The position numbers were made by a program, and so were the translations under genes. From assembly GCA_030340625.1 (NCBI GenBank), contig JAOPHQ010005690.1, positions 513,001 through 577,000 on the forward strand: 64,000 nucleotides of DNA, written 5' to 3'. Numbering within the stretch: position 1 is the stretch's first letter; the number at the start of each line of letters is the position of its first letter. Under the pieces are notes generated by a model. The model did not search any database and was not told the DNA's origin. It saw only the letters and a list, made by a program, of their open reading frames with translations. This DNA comes from Merluccius polli (lineage: Eukaryota; Chordata; Actinopteri; Gadiformes; Merlucciidae). Positions 11,637 through 25,200 of this stretch are shown piece by piece.

Positions 11637-11690
11637 CATATTTAAGTAACCACCAAACATAAGATTGTTGTGACAAACATTAGATTACTT
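11511..11690. repeat. Perfect 56-bp inverted repeat around a TA run
   Basis: Arms 11511-11566 and 11635-11690 are exact reverse complements and enclose a (TA)n loop of 68 nt. A second TA run (11477-11504) lies just outside. It may be a palindromic MITE or a foldback rearrangement product; no target duplication was confirmed. Confidence 0.9.
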
Positions 11691-11861
11691 TTTTTGGAGG
11701 GAATCAAATAAACCCAGACAAAACAGATTTACAATGTGTCCTTTTTTGAGATGACCGGAACATGGTGTAGGAGATATTACGATGTTATGGCGCTGTTCTG
11801 ACACCCAAATAAACGACTAGGATGAAAAGATGTTGTGTTCACTGGCGTTTTGTGTTGACAG

Positions 11862-11934
11862 CTTGATGTTTAACCGTCTGGCCACGGTGCTGCAGGAGCT
11901 CTCTGGAGAGGAGGCCCCTGATGGAGACCCACAG
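11862..11934 (+). CDS. golgb1: golgb1 coding exon 1 (start codon 11866)
   Basis: Acceptor ttgacag, four leader bases, then ATG and 23 codons ending GDPQ; donor gtacac. Confidence 0.85.
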
Positions 11935-12073
11935 GTACACACACACACACTCACACTCACATCAAACAATTGCACATGCAAAACTCATAGGTGTAACCGA
12001 TCGGTCGTCAATATTTACTCATCCGTCTTCAGTATCCATAAATCCTCTGTAAACATTGGCATCAATACATAAG

Positions 12074-12152
<79 letters not shown>

Positions 12153-15100
12153 GGAAATGTATGCACTCACAGCCACTGGGGTTTAATGATTTGGGGAAAT
12201 AATCCAATTGCGTTTTTTTTGTCCAATATTGCGATTTAGTATGCGATTTTTTTACATTTTTGTATTTAAGTTCCTTCTGTATTGGTCACTAAACACAAGC
12301 AAATCATTCTATAGTATGTCCAAAACAACATTAGATACAGTCAACAACATATAAACTGCTCTTTCCTGTAGGCCATGCCTACATACGTGTTATGATGAAA
12401 TTAGATTAATTGATGCATGAATTGATATGAATAACATATCTATTTAACTATGCAATTGTAAAAAGAAAAACCTTCAATCACAGTACAATATTGACTAATT
12501 GATTTCACTTCAAGCCTTGTAAACTATATATAAAATAACAAATCTGTTGCTCCACAAAATATTTAGATAACTAAAAGTTGTCGTAATAAACATGTAATAT
12601 ACAGGTATAAACATGTGGATTACACTTTTTAATAAAATCTAAAAAGAAAAATAAATAATATATATTTATATATTAAATAATATTTATTATACATATTAAA
12701 TCAATATTAATCTTACTGATCTCCAGTCAGTAACAGTAACAAACCACACAGGCAGACATGGTTTTCTTCATGGAAGTCCCACATGGCTAGCCTCTCTCTC
12801 AGGCAGGCTGAAAAGTTCTCCCCAGGAAGTAAGCAGTCTGAAGACGGCAAGCTTTGAGGGCAAATTTTCATTGATGAAATGCACGGTCAGACTTTGATAG
12901 GGTTTTGATGTACGGCTTGACCACATGTCCGTGGTAGTGGCAAAAAACGCAGCTGTTTTCAGCTCTGCTGCGACTATCTGCCTGCATGTTTTATATAGCT
13001 CCGGTATGGCAACCTGGCTAAAATATGTGCAGGATGGGATGCTGTACCCCATCTCCTGGGCAAGTAGATGCTAGACACACTGGGACTCATACCGGAGATT
13101 GCGTCTTTAGTTCACCGCATCACATCGCTAATTCAGAGCGTGAATATCTGTTAAATATCCAACATTTCTAACTGGGAGAAAAAGCGACGTTCAAACTGTA
13201 TATGCTGCTATTTTTTTTAATACATACACCACAGCAGTGCTGCTATACATTTCACTTTCAGTTTTGATGTTGGGACATTCCTGGCGGGCGGTCATTAATT
13301 CAAAATAGGTACAGACAACCAACGTACTGATCTTCTTTGACACTAAAGTCACCTCTTTAGTGTGCAGTTCTGCTGAGGCCATTTTCACAAGATAATATCA
13401 ACAAATCAAAGCATAGCATGGCAAGTTGTTTTCTTCATCTACTGCTCTCACTCGCATGTCATGTCACATATGGTAGCGTCGTGTGTAAGTGAACCCAGCC
13501 TTTGCGATTTGAAAATCACATTCTATCACATTGCAAATTCGATTAATCGTTCAGCCCTAACAGCCACTCTGTCTGGATAGAAGCATCCACTAATATTGTG
13601 TCACAGTCAATGCCTGTCTGTGTGCATCAGCCTGTGTTTGAGGCAGTCACACACACACACACACACACGCACAGGCTGATGCATGCTTATATGTTATGTT
13701 TCTGTGTGTTTGTCCCCATGTAGGATGGTCTGGTTCCCCAGCAGTCTGCCTCAGAGGCCCCCGCCGGCTGGGAGGGGTCCGAGGAGACCATGGAGAGGCT
13801 GGCCCACCTGGAGCAGCTGGTGGTCCAGCTGAAGGAGCTTGTCCGCGACAAGGACACCCAGCTCGCTCACAAGGACACTCTGCTACAGGTGTGTCTCTGA
13901 GGGGGTGTGACTCACGAATGCTCCCCCACCTTTATACATACACATGTCACTTTTACAATATAGGACATGTTGACGCATGATGCTCTGTTGTCGAACTGTG
14001 TGAGCCAATCACAAAGTTCTCAAGGAGGTGACGAGTTTATTCCGTGCCGGTTTTGCAGTGTAAACACATGCAGGAGGGAAATATAAACCACTGTACAATG
14101 GAATGCAGCTTGTTTAATTGAAGGATTGGTAAAAACTGCGAATTGGACTGCAGTGATTCCAAACTGCAGTGATTCCGGCGCAAAGGTTACACGTAATTTA
14201 CAGGAAATTACAATAGAGGACTTTAAAGGCAGTTTGAAGGTATTTCTGGGCTAGCTGCTGAATGTGTATTCCATTTTCTTTCTTTACAGAATGAAAAGGA
14301 CACAGCCGAGGCCCGTTTCACTAAACTCAAACTGCAGGCCAAAGCCAAGATGGCTTCCCTCAATAAACAGATACATGAGATGAAAGGGCAAGAAGGGCCA
14401 ACGGTAAGTAACATAGAACATGGGACAGTGCGTGTATTCATGTTGGTTTGTGTTTTGTGAATATCATGGCTTCCAACTAGTTAACACAAGCTAGGTAGTA
14501 GAAAATATGACCCAATTCTTTAAAACAATATAAAGAATCATAATGTTATTTGGTGAAACTTAATTGTTATTTTTCTAAGATTAGCCATATCCCAAGAAAT
14601 CCACCCATTCCCCTAAAAACAATACATAACTTAAACAATACATCTTCAATCCAATCAAACAGATGGATAGTTATTGTGATACCCCAGATGAATACATGGA
14701 ATATCTTGTGTGTGTGTATGCATGGGCATCACCATAATATAATTGGGGGAGGACACGTCCCCCCCACCCTTGAAAAAAAGTCGTTTGGACCCCCCCACAT
14801 TTGCCATCAAAAATATTAGTGTATGACTGGTCTACTAGTCCAGCGTTCTTTCCATTGCTTCACAATCAAATCCGTTCCACTTTATCAGTAGGGGGGAATA
14901 CCCATATAAATAGAAATCCACTCCGCGTTTTCCTGTTTTTAACACACAAAGCAGCATCACGCACGCATTCAAAACACGCGCCGAAGCAAGCCTATGTTGA
15001 GAGTCGGATCAACAACAGCGATAGACTTCAGAAACACAGACTGAACGCTGAACACAGTCACTTCAGCCCTCTGTGTGTATTACACCCAGAGGTTGCGCTA

Positions 15101-15851
15101 GACTTTTTCGTTGTCCGTCATTTTGACTGACAGGGTCATAAAAATCCCGTCATAATCTATTTTTACCGGTCACTTTAATTTTTTAAATGATAATGACATG
15201 TTCAATAGCATTTAATTTTAATTCATTTTTAATTAATATTCAGTCCAAACAAGCTGAACAAATAATCCACACCGTAGATACACACATCAAGCAGAAGAAT
15301 ATGTAAGAATATCGGCCACCAGGCGATTCGCGTATAGTGGGGCTTGACGGTGATTCATCACCACAATGCGGGCGGGAGCTAGTTGATCCACTAGTCAACA
15401 CGCCGCCAGGCGGACAAGTTTCCAAGGCGGCGTGAATGTGGATAATTCGCGTGACGTGGGGCTTCTAGGTCAACCTTCCTCCTGGTCCGCATGGACTTGA
15501 AGCGCGTGCCCGCTTGCGCGTAATCAAATGTTTCAAGTGGGTTTGTTGTTTCAAATGTTTTCAACTGCCGTGACATTTTTCTTCTTTTCTACTTTTCTTC
15601 TTCTACAAGAGCCAATTAATATGCTCATCACCACCAAGTGGTCAGGGTGTGAATTGCAATCTGTCAAAATGACGGATGGCCCTCAGATTTTTCAGACGGA
15701 AAATATTCGGTTAACGCGACCCCTGATTACACCAGAACATAATAGTAGTCAGTAATTGCAAACCATGCCAGCTCCAAGGAAAATCAATGAAAGAGGGAGA
15801 TCATTTTGAATCTAAAAACATGGTAAAACATTTTTTGTGTGTATATATACA

Positions 15852-15899
<48 letters not shown>

Positions 15900-16217
15900 G
15901 ATGGGCATAGATTAAAATCTTTAATCTAGATTAATCTAATGGTAATCTTGAAATTAATCTAGGTTCATCTAGATTAAGGTGGCTCCTTTGAATGATGTCG
16001 AAGGTGTCCATAATATGTATTTGCTACCTAAATAATGACTTATATTACCTAAATAATGACTAAAAGTGGGTCCGCGCGATTGTTGAGCGGGGGGGGGGGG
16101 GGGGGGGGGGGGTGCTACCAGAGGATTTCGGTTCGCGATAATATCGGCGATAAAAATATTATCGCCGATAAAAGTTTCGCGTTATCGCAGCGCAGTAACG
16201 CCGATAACGGCCCATCA

Positions 16218-16263
<46 letters not shown>

Positions 16264-19200
16264 CAAAGGGATATATTCAATATATTATGATGGGAAATTG
16301 AAGTGGAAGGCATTAAAAATTACTTTAACCTCTTCATCACTAGGCCTATTTCTCAGTTTTTTGCTGAAAATAACATACCTAAACTGAAAAGACTATATCT
16401 CCACAACTACAAGGACTTGTAAGTTATTCTTGGTACCAAAAGAAAGGTAACACCCGTGATAAAATGAAATAGAGAAGTTTTAGTAGTGCTGGACGGTATA
16501 CCAGTGCATCCAGTTTACCGGTATTCATTTCCTGTATGATATGATTTTTTCATAAACCGCCATACCGGTGAAACAATTGCTGTAACTCTTCAATAGGCAG
16601 CGAAGCGTGCTACGGCTGTGTAGTGTATTAAGAGGGGACCCTATTAACTGTTACACCGCCGAACTGCATGCTGGGTACAGCTTGCTAGCCAGGCAGGTAA
16701 CGTAAACGAAGAAAAGAAAGGAAAGATGGAGGACGACGAAAGAGCGGTCGGAGAAGCAGCAGAAGAAATTGTGCCCAAGAGAGGAGCTGTGTCCGTTGTT
16801 TGGAAGATTTTTGGTTCCGGGTTTTCGCTCCAGCCACTCTGGTGGAAGTGTGCTCCAGTTCCAGAGTTTAACACGGACGGCCACACCGGGAACTGGGAGA
16901 AAAGTATTGTCCATTAGCAGTACAGTCCAGGTGTACAGTGTTTATTGAAAGTATGTTATAAGCTTTACATCACGTCCCGACATTCCTGCTTTAAATCTGA
17001 ACCTATGCGTTGGACAAACTTATTTTAAAAGGGGAAATTATAATAATGTTACAAGTGGTAAACTCGCTGCGTTGATATTTCGTCTCTCACCAGTTGCCGG
17101 AAAGCACAGCGTTACCATTAATTGAGTCTTTCTCCAGGTGAAATATAGTCCCTGGAGCAGCGGCGCTGGAACAAGTTTGAAAGTGGGGGTGCAAAAAAAA
17201 AAGAAAAAAAAAAGAGCTGGTTTCGGCATTAGCATTCAAGCACGTTTTCACGTGGGATATTACGATATAAGATAGGCTAATAATTAGGGCTGCAACGATT
17301 CATCGAGTTACTCGATTAACTCGATTCAGAAAATTCCTCGAGGCAAAACATCTGCCTCGAAGCCTTGTTAAATTCCTATGACGCGCCTATGTGCAGCGCG
17401 CCCCCCCTCCGTCGGCCGTAGGTCCGTGGTGTGTTACTATTGCGCGCACCCCCCCCCCCCTTCGGCCGTAGGTCCGCAGTGTGTTACTATTGCGCGCACC
17501 CCCCACCCCCGTTGGCCGTAGGTCTGCGGTGTGTTACTATTGCGTCCCCTCCCGTCGCCCCCCCCCCCCCGTCGGCCGTAGGTCCGTGGTGTGTTACTAT
17601 TGCGCGCACCCCCCCCCCCCTTCGGCCGTAGGTCCGCAGTGTGTTACTATTGCGCGCACCCCCACCCCCGTCGCCCCCCCCCCCCGTCGGTCGTAGGTCT
17701 GCGGTGTGTTACTATTGTTACTATAGCTGCAGCCCTACTAATAATAATTTAAAAAGTCTAACAAAAAAACTGTCATTATGTTAGGTGCGTGGTTAGGTGC
17801 TGTGTAGTGATTTTCGGGTGGTTTCATTCAAGCTGATTGGACTGCAAGTAGCGTCTTTACGCACAGTGATTTAGTATTTGGAACCTCACACCTGATAGCC
17901 TAATAAGAGATAGCCTACATAACCACAGTGATATGACAACATTGTTTTTATTGAATCGATTAAAAATTACATCCCATTCTCTCAAACTGTATACTTTAAC
18001 ATGTACCACATTGTTTACACATGTGTCCAAGTAGCATTCTTCTGTAGCCCTACGAACGCACCTAGCGCTTAGCAGCTATGCTAGCAACTGCTTTCCGCGT
18101 TGATCAACATTGACCGTCACCGTAGCCTAGTGTAGCGATGTAGTAGTGTATCCAAGATCTCTGTAGTCCTCCACACACAAGTTTCAAGAACAAATACAAA
18201 TGAAGGTAGCGTAGAGCAGTAATGCACCGCGATGTGTAAGGTAAGTGTGGTGGTGACGCAGATAACTGAACTGAGCTTCAGTATCATCGTAGCCTCGTTG
18301 GTCGCATCGATGTTGGTCCTAGACATAGGGTTGCTTGTAGGATAACCCTTTACCTGGACCAGTCACATGATTTGCGGGCGAATTATCCGTTTGGCTGAGC
18401 ATGACATCATGACCAAGAGGCCAGACTAGAGCAGAAGTAATTAAAGCTACAGCGCTGTAAATAGATCTAGTTCATGCTGCAATCAATGCGATGCCGTGTC
18501 GGTGTCGTGGTCAACAACTGCGCTTTTTAAAAAAAAATTTACCCCCCGAAAAGTGGGGGTGCGTTCGCACCCCCTGCACCGGTGCTTCCGGCGCACCTGC
18601 CCTGGAGTAGGTGTTGTGTTGTTGGATGAGCCGGTGCATCAACAGCTTCCAACTCCTGGCATAATGTTATTAGCACCTGGTCTCTATTGCTGCAATAGCC
18701 ACGTACGGCATCACGTCACTGCTCGTTACAGCGGTGTGAACTGTCCAGTTTCACAACGCAATCTTGTCACTATTTTGCAAGCAGTTGCCAGTTGCATCCA
18801 GTGTCGTTGCGAATCATTGATGTGAACAGGCCTTAAGTCAATCACCTCAGCAGGAAACGTGTGTTGGAATAGCAAGAGTGTATGCGATTACAGTCGGAAT
18901 CGAGAACGTCAAGTAACATTAGTGCCAGTGAAGCCAAAACTTAAAGGTCAGACATCGCTTGAATACGACTACTATTTATTTTAAGTTGTGTACTGTTTTT
19001 ACTATGTTGCAGTTTGCACTTTTTTGCACAATAAAAATTGTTTACATTCTGCAACTGTTTCATGCATTTTGATTCCTTCATATATTGTATCATTTTGTGG
19101 GGCCAAGCAAACCCTATAGTAATCAAAGCCTTCAGTATACATGATGACATTAAAATGTTTTTATATTCTAATTCTATGTACTCCTAACAGAACAATAAGC

Positions 19201-22200
19201 CACTATAAACCGAAAAAAGGCCCAGTAAAAAAAACAAACGTGATACACATTTTTGGTCATACTGCCCACCACTAGGTTTTATGTAGAGATAGGTTTAGAC
19301 GGAGTTTCCAAATAAAAACAATAAATCCAATGCAAAAATGACAATACAAACATGAGCCCCAAAAAAGTGAATATCTTGAGAACCCATTCAATTTTAACAT
19401 TTGACCCCTATATTGAAAGGTCAGGGGAAATAGAATTGAATGACACCAAGCCCAACCATCGCAATTGCACTATACGGCCACCAGATGGCGATAAAGAATG
19501 TGTGTTCTGATTGAAGGCAGTAGGTCCCTTACCTACTATACATGATTGTAAACATGATGGGGAGGTTTCAAAATGTTGCCCAGACACTGGATTATCTGTT
19601 TATGGTGGTTTTAAGTGATCAAACCCTAACTTTGATGACAAAAATAACAAAGGTAAGACATCATTTGTGATTGTTACTACAGGGTTTTTCCTGCATAGAG
19701 AATTTGGTGGCGGCCGCCACCGCCAAATTCCTTACCACCACCAGCTCACGGCTGGTTTTCAATCGGTAATTTCACCAAGCGTTTCCCTGTCGGGATCTGT
19801 CATTTCATTCATATGTAACTGCAGATGCACGCAACCACCAGTAGTGGTGGTGGCGCTGTGTCGAAATTAGCACCGGCCGACATGTCAAACATAGCATCTT
19901 TTACCGCCAGAATTCCGGCGTACCGACGTGTCTGCGAAAAAATAAATAAAAAATCAGGTTCGCGTTCGCGTGGTCTGACATCATCCATCGTGATGGCTGA
20001 CTGACATCATGATGGAGAGCCACCATCGTGATGCCACGCCCCCCTCGTCCGACACACACTAATCCTATAGTCTCTTCTATAGTTATTACCTAAAAACTTT
20101 GCAGGGATTGCTCTGTAAATAAATTGGAAATATAACTAATGGTCCATATACGTAAAGTGCTGTAAGTTAACTAGGGCTGCCCCCTAATAGTCGGCTTAGT
20201 CGATTGACGGAGTCAAGCAAAAAGTAAAACATAAAAATAACACGGCATGAGCATCGCAAACCGAATACATCCGTGGTCGCAACAAGCCCTGATTTAACTC
20301 ATCGCTGCAGAAATACTGACCAATACACCTAGGCAGGTAGACACCGCTAGACACACGGGACTCATACCGGTGATCGCGGCTTTAGTTCCCCGTATCTGAT
20401 CGCTGTAATTCGGAGCGTGAATATCGGTTGAATATCTAATATCTTTCTAACTTTAAAAAACACTTTAGTATTTTTTAAGACGATAGTCGCACATCCCTTG
20501 TAACTACGCCCGTGAAGGTGAACCCTCCCGGACTCCGCTATTAACGTGAACCGCTCCGCCGGAGGAGCCGCACATCCACATGCACCGGTGTTATGCCGAG
20601 TTCTGCCTGCCCGCCGAGAACTGCATGCACCTCGCCTAGCCTGGAAAAACAGGGGGATGCACTTCTCGGCAGCTCATATACAGCACTGCCGAATAATGCA
20701 TCCACCCTGTAACTTTATTGCTGGAGATCTTTGAATCACATGGTTTTTTACCAGCTCATATTTTAGGCTGTTTTGGCTTAACAGTGTGAATTTCATACAT
20801 TTAATGTTAGTGAGGCATAAATAATAGCTGATGCATTATTCAGCAGCAGCAATCAGTTCTGGCGAATAAAGCATGTACCCCTTAACAGTGAGACTTCAAA
20901 TCAAAGAATGATGGGAATCAAATGGTCTTCTCAGCACCAGCTTACTTTATTTGATCGACCTAGACAGTGTGGATGACACCCCACATTCATTTTCCACATT
21001 AAAAAGTGAGGTGCATGACTTCCGGTTTGGCTCATGGCGGAGTAAGACGTATAGTGGAGTCGCTCTCCCAGGCTTAGAAAAATTACTCGCCTAGCAACTC
21101 AAAACGTCATATTTATTCAATGCGAAAGCCTGACGAGTGAGGGAAGATTCACCAAAGACGAAAAGACACCAGAAAAATGCCAAAAACACAGGAGAAGAAC
21201 AACTCGTCGCCGAGAGATAGCAACGCCGGGCTAGCTCAAGCTAACACACGTAGCGGAGCGGCGGCAAGCCAGAGAAATCCCGCAACAAACACTGACTTCG
21301 GAGATATCATCAGGGCAATTAATGAGCTAAAAGATGACATCAAGGGAAACAACGAATGTTTAAAACAGGAAATTATCCAACTGAGGCAAGAAGTCAACGG
21401 GAAACTCGACAATCTAACAACGGCCGTGCAGAGCCTGTCTGACCACGTTGACGAGGCAGAGTCCCGAGTGGAGCAGGTGGAGGGATGGACGGAGGAGGCA
21501 ACGGAGACGCTCTGTACGTGTCTCAAACAACAAAGATCCCTGCAGCAAAAGTTAACGGACTTAGAATCTCGGTCGAGAAGAAACAACATACGCATCTTCG
21601 GGGTGGCAGAGGGGGAAGAGGGAAACTCGGTACTACAGTTTGTAGAGAAATTCATTAAAAGCGAGTTGCCACTATCACAAGACATGGATCTGAAGATACA
21701 GCGGGCCCATCGGACCCTTGCGCCCCGATCGCAACCCGATGCACCCCCGCGACCCATTATTGTAAATTTCTTGGAGTTTACCACAAAGGAGTTGGTACTG
21801 CGAGAAGCGTGGAAAAAGAAGAAAATTCAAATGGGCGAAAGACGAATCCTCTTCGACCATGACTATGCGTCGGAGATCGTAAAGAAGCGCAAGGAATATA
21901 ACGCGATCAAAAAAGCCCTAAAAGAAAAAGGTATCCGCTTCCAAACACCGTACACAAGCATGCGAATTCACTGGGCCACGGGAATCCGCACATACAGCAC
22001 CGCACAGGAGGCACAGAGAGAATTGAAGAAGCACGGCTTTCCCGTGGAAGAACCGGAGCCGACCGAAGGAGGAAGCCTCGCGGAGACACGGCTTTTGGAG
22101 CGGTTGGGGTGGCAGCAGGCAGCTGGGCGCCAGGAGAAGGAGCACGCTGCGCGCCGGAGAGCGAGGGTAAAACTCCAGGAGTTTCAGAGAGGATGCACCG

Positions 22201-25200
22201 AGGAGATGTGAACGGGGATTTAAATTGCACTACCCGGTATGGAAACGTTAAACTCGTGACTCTCATGTGAGTTGTTCTTTTCTTTCTAAGCTCTTTACAG
22301 AGCATAAAACGCCTGGGAGAGGCGACTTTCACCTTTTTTTTTTTTTTTTTAATATTTGTAAAAGTTGGACTAGTAGGATGGTAGAACGGTTTTTGGACTT
22401 ATCTCCCACCCTTTGCACTGGGCCCTCTCGGAGTGAGAGGCTGCTTCCCCGACCCACCAACGGGGTCACAGTTGAGGGGCTTCCAGATGTCCCCTCATCC
22501 TTGGAGGTCTGTTCGAGTTCATGTTTATGTTTTCTGATTGTTGTTCATGTTAAGAGTTTGTTTTGTGGGGACACTAGCTTGTTTGTTTTGAGGGGTACAC
22601 ATGATCGGGTCACATAGTCTGAAATGTGCTTCCTTAAATGTGAATGGCCTGAGTAACCCTGTAAAGAGGAGTAAGATACTTGCTAAAATGAAAAAGGATA
22701 AGGCGCAACTCATATTTCTCCAAGAGACTCATATGTCTGAAAGTGAACATGAGAAGTTTAAAAGGTTTGGGTATTTAAACTCCTTTTTTAGTTCATGCGA
22801 AAACAGCCGGAAAAGAGGTGTGGCTACTCTGATCTCCAACAACCTCAACTTTGAATTAATTAAGGAACATAGCGATACACAGGGTAGATATGTAATTATT
22901 AAAGGTAGGATTGATAATATCCTGGTCACATTTGCTAATATATATGCCCCTCCAGAGAGCGATAGAAAATTCTTTAAATCTCTGTTTCACATTATAACAT
23001 CTGAAAGTGAAGGAATACTAGTCTGTGCAGGGGACTGGAACACAGTCCTGAACCACTCTATTGACACAACAAGTAAAAAAAGACATAAATGTCTTAAGTC
23101 AAGAGACCTTAACTTGCTAATTCGAGAGACAGGTTTGTTTGATGTCTGGAGGAACCTGCATGCATCTGAAAAAGACTATACTCACTACTCAGCTACTCAT
23201 CGGGTCCACTCCAGAATAGACTTCTTTTTGATGAATGTTAGACACAGGGTGAGGGAATGTTCCATAGGAACAGCGGATATATCAGACCACAATGTAATTC
23301 AGTTAACTATTCATCTGAACAACAGACAGAAATGTACATTGTGGAGACTAAATATCAGTGCTCTAAATAAGGAAACCGTTGTTAAGGAGATTAAAAGTGA
23401 AATTGCTGAAAGTATAAAGGATAATACAACTGGTCAAGTGAACCCGACCATTTTATGGGACACAATTAAGGCAATAATGAGAGGGAAACTTATTTCAAGA
23501 ACAGCATACCTAAAAAAGTTGACAAGGTCAAAATATGATGATTTAGAGAAAGAGCTGAGAAAATTAGAGAAGCAACAACCAAACTATGAGGACAAAGGGT
23601 TGGAAAAACAAATTAAAGAATTAAAAGTTCAAATAAATAATATTCTGAATGATGAATTGGAAAGGAAACTGAGATTCACTAAACAAAGCTTTTACGAGTC
23701 AGGTCCAAAAGCAACAAAAATTCTAGCAAAACGCCTTAGGGCTCAACAAATGAAACATACGGTACATAAAATTAGAGATCCTATAACTAATAGAATAACT
23801 TATGAACCGGATGAAATCCATAAAACTTTCCAAGATTACTATGAAACACTATATTCACAGCCTAAAACTGTAGATGAAGAAAACATTGTACAATATTTGT
23901 CATCATTAGACCTACCCTCTATAGGAAAACTTCAAAATGATAAATTAATTGCTCCCATCACAAAGAAAGAATTGGACATGGCTATTAGTAAACTGAAAGC
24001 AAATAAATGCCCTGGAAGTGATGGCTTCCCGAATGAATGGTATAAGATCTTTAAAGAGGACCTCGCTCCTTATGTTAGATTCTTTTAATTGGACTCTAGC
24101 AAAAGCTGTGGCGCCACCATCATGGAAAGAGGCAGTGATATCAGTCATTCCAAAAGAAGGGAAGAATAAAGAAAATTGTGAATCCTACCGTCCAATTTCT
24201 ATTTTGAATGTAGATTACAAGTTGTTTACATCTATTATCTCTAAAAGAATGGAGCATCTCCTGCCGGACCTAATTAATGAGGATCAGACAGGGTTTATAA
24301 AAGGACGCCAAACTCAAGACAATATTAGACGAACTTTACATATCATAGAACAGATTAATGAACAACACCTAAGTGCGGTACTGGCCTGTTTAGACGCAGA
24401 AAAAGCTTTTGATAGGGTCTGTTGGCCCTTTCTATATCGAGTGCTAGAGAGGCTAGGCTTTAATGGTCAATTTGTCCGGTGCATGCAGGCTCTTTACAGG
24501 GACCCGACTGCTAGAATAAAAATAAATGGCCATCTGACTGACAGCTTTAAGCTATACAGAGGCACCCGCCAAGGCTGCTGTCTTAGCCCCACACTCTTTG
24601 CAATATTTATTGAGCCCCTAGCACAGAGTATAAGACAAAATAAAGAGTTAAGAGGAATCAACATAGCAAATGAGGACCACGTAATAGGACTCTTTGCAGA
24701 TGACGTTATTATCTATCTCCAAAATCCTAATTCAACACTCCCTAAACTCATGGATACTCTAGATGAGTACGGTCAAAAATCTGGATATAAATTGAATATA
24801 ACTAAGACACAAATGCTCTCTTTTAATTACACACCAAGTAAAGATATTAGGCAGAAATACAAAGTGAAGTGGGAAGCAACATCAATAAAGTACTTGGGAG
24901 TGTTAATTAGTCAGAAACTTGATAAAATATTCGAAATAAATTACAAAATAATAAATGACAAGATACAGGAAGACATTAAAAAATGGTCCACACTGGGGTT
25001 AGACTTTAGTTCAAGGATCGAGGCAGTGAAAATGAACCTGTTACCAAGGTTACTGTACCTTTTTTTTATCTTTACCTGTCAGAATTCCAGACTCGCAGTT
25101 TTTAATGTGGGACAAACAATTATCAAGGTTTATCTGGGCCGGAGCAAGACCAAGGGTGAGATTTAAAACACTTCAAATTGACAAAGAATATGGAGGCCTT

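Larger units (their letters stand above)
16484..19274 (+). mobile_element. Non-autonomous hAT-like element (2.8 kb) with nested MITE
   Basis: The left end TAGTGCTGGACGGTATACC pairs with the right end GGTCATACTGCCCACCACTA. Flanks AGTTTTAG and GGTTTTAT match at 6 of 8 bases, a decayed target duplication. The first 430 bp include a possible BED-finger exon. A second hAT-type MITE (17285-17737) has inserted inside. Confidence 0.6.

Noticed and set aside
11830..11865. Alternative upstream start for giantin at 11830
   Set aside because: It lies before a good acceptor (ttgacag), and homology with the human N-terminus begins at 11866.
17431..17696. Pro/Arg-rich open frames
   Set aside because: Translation of the GC-rich array inside a MITE.
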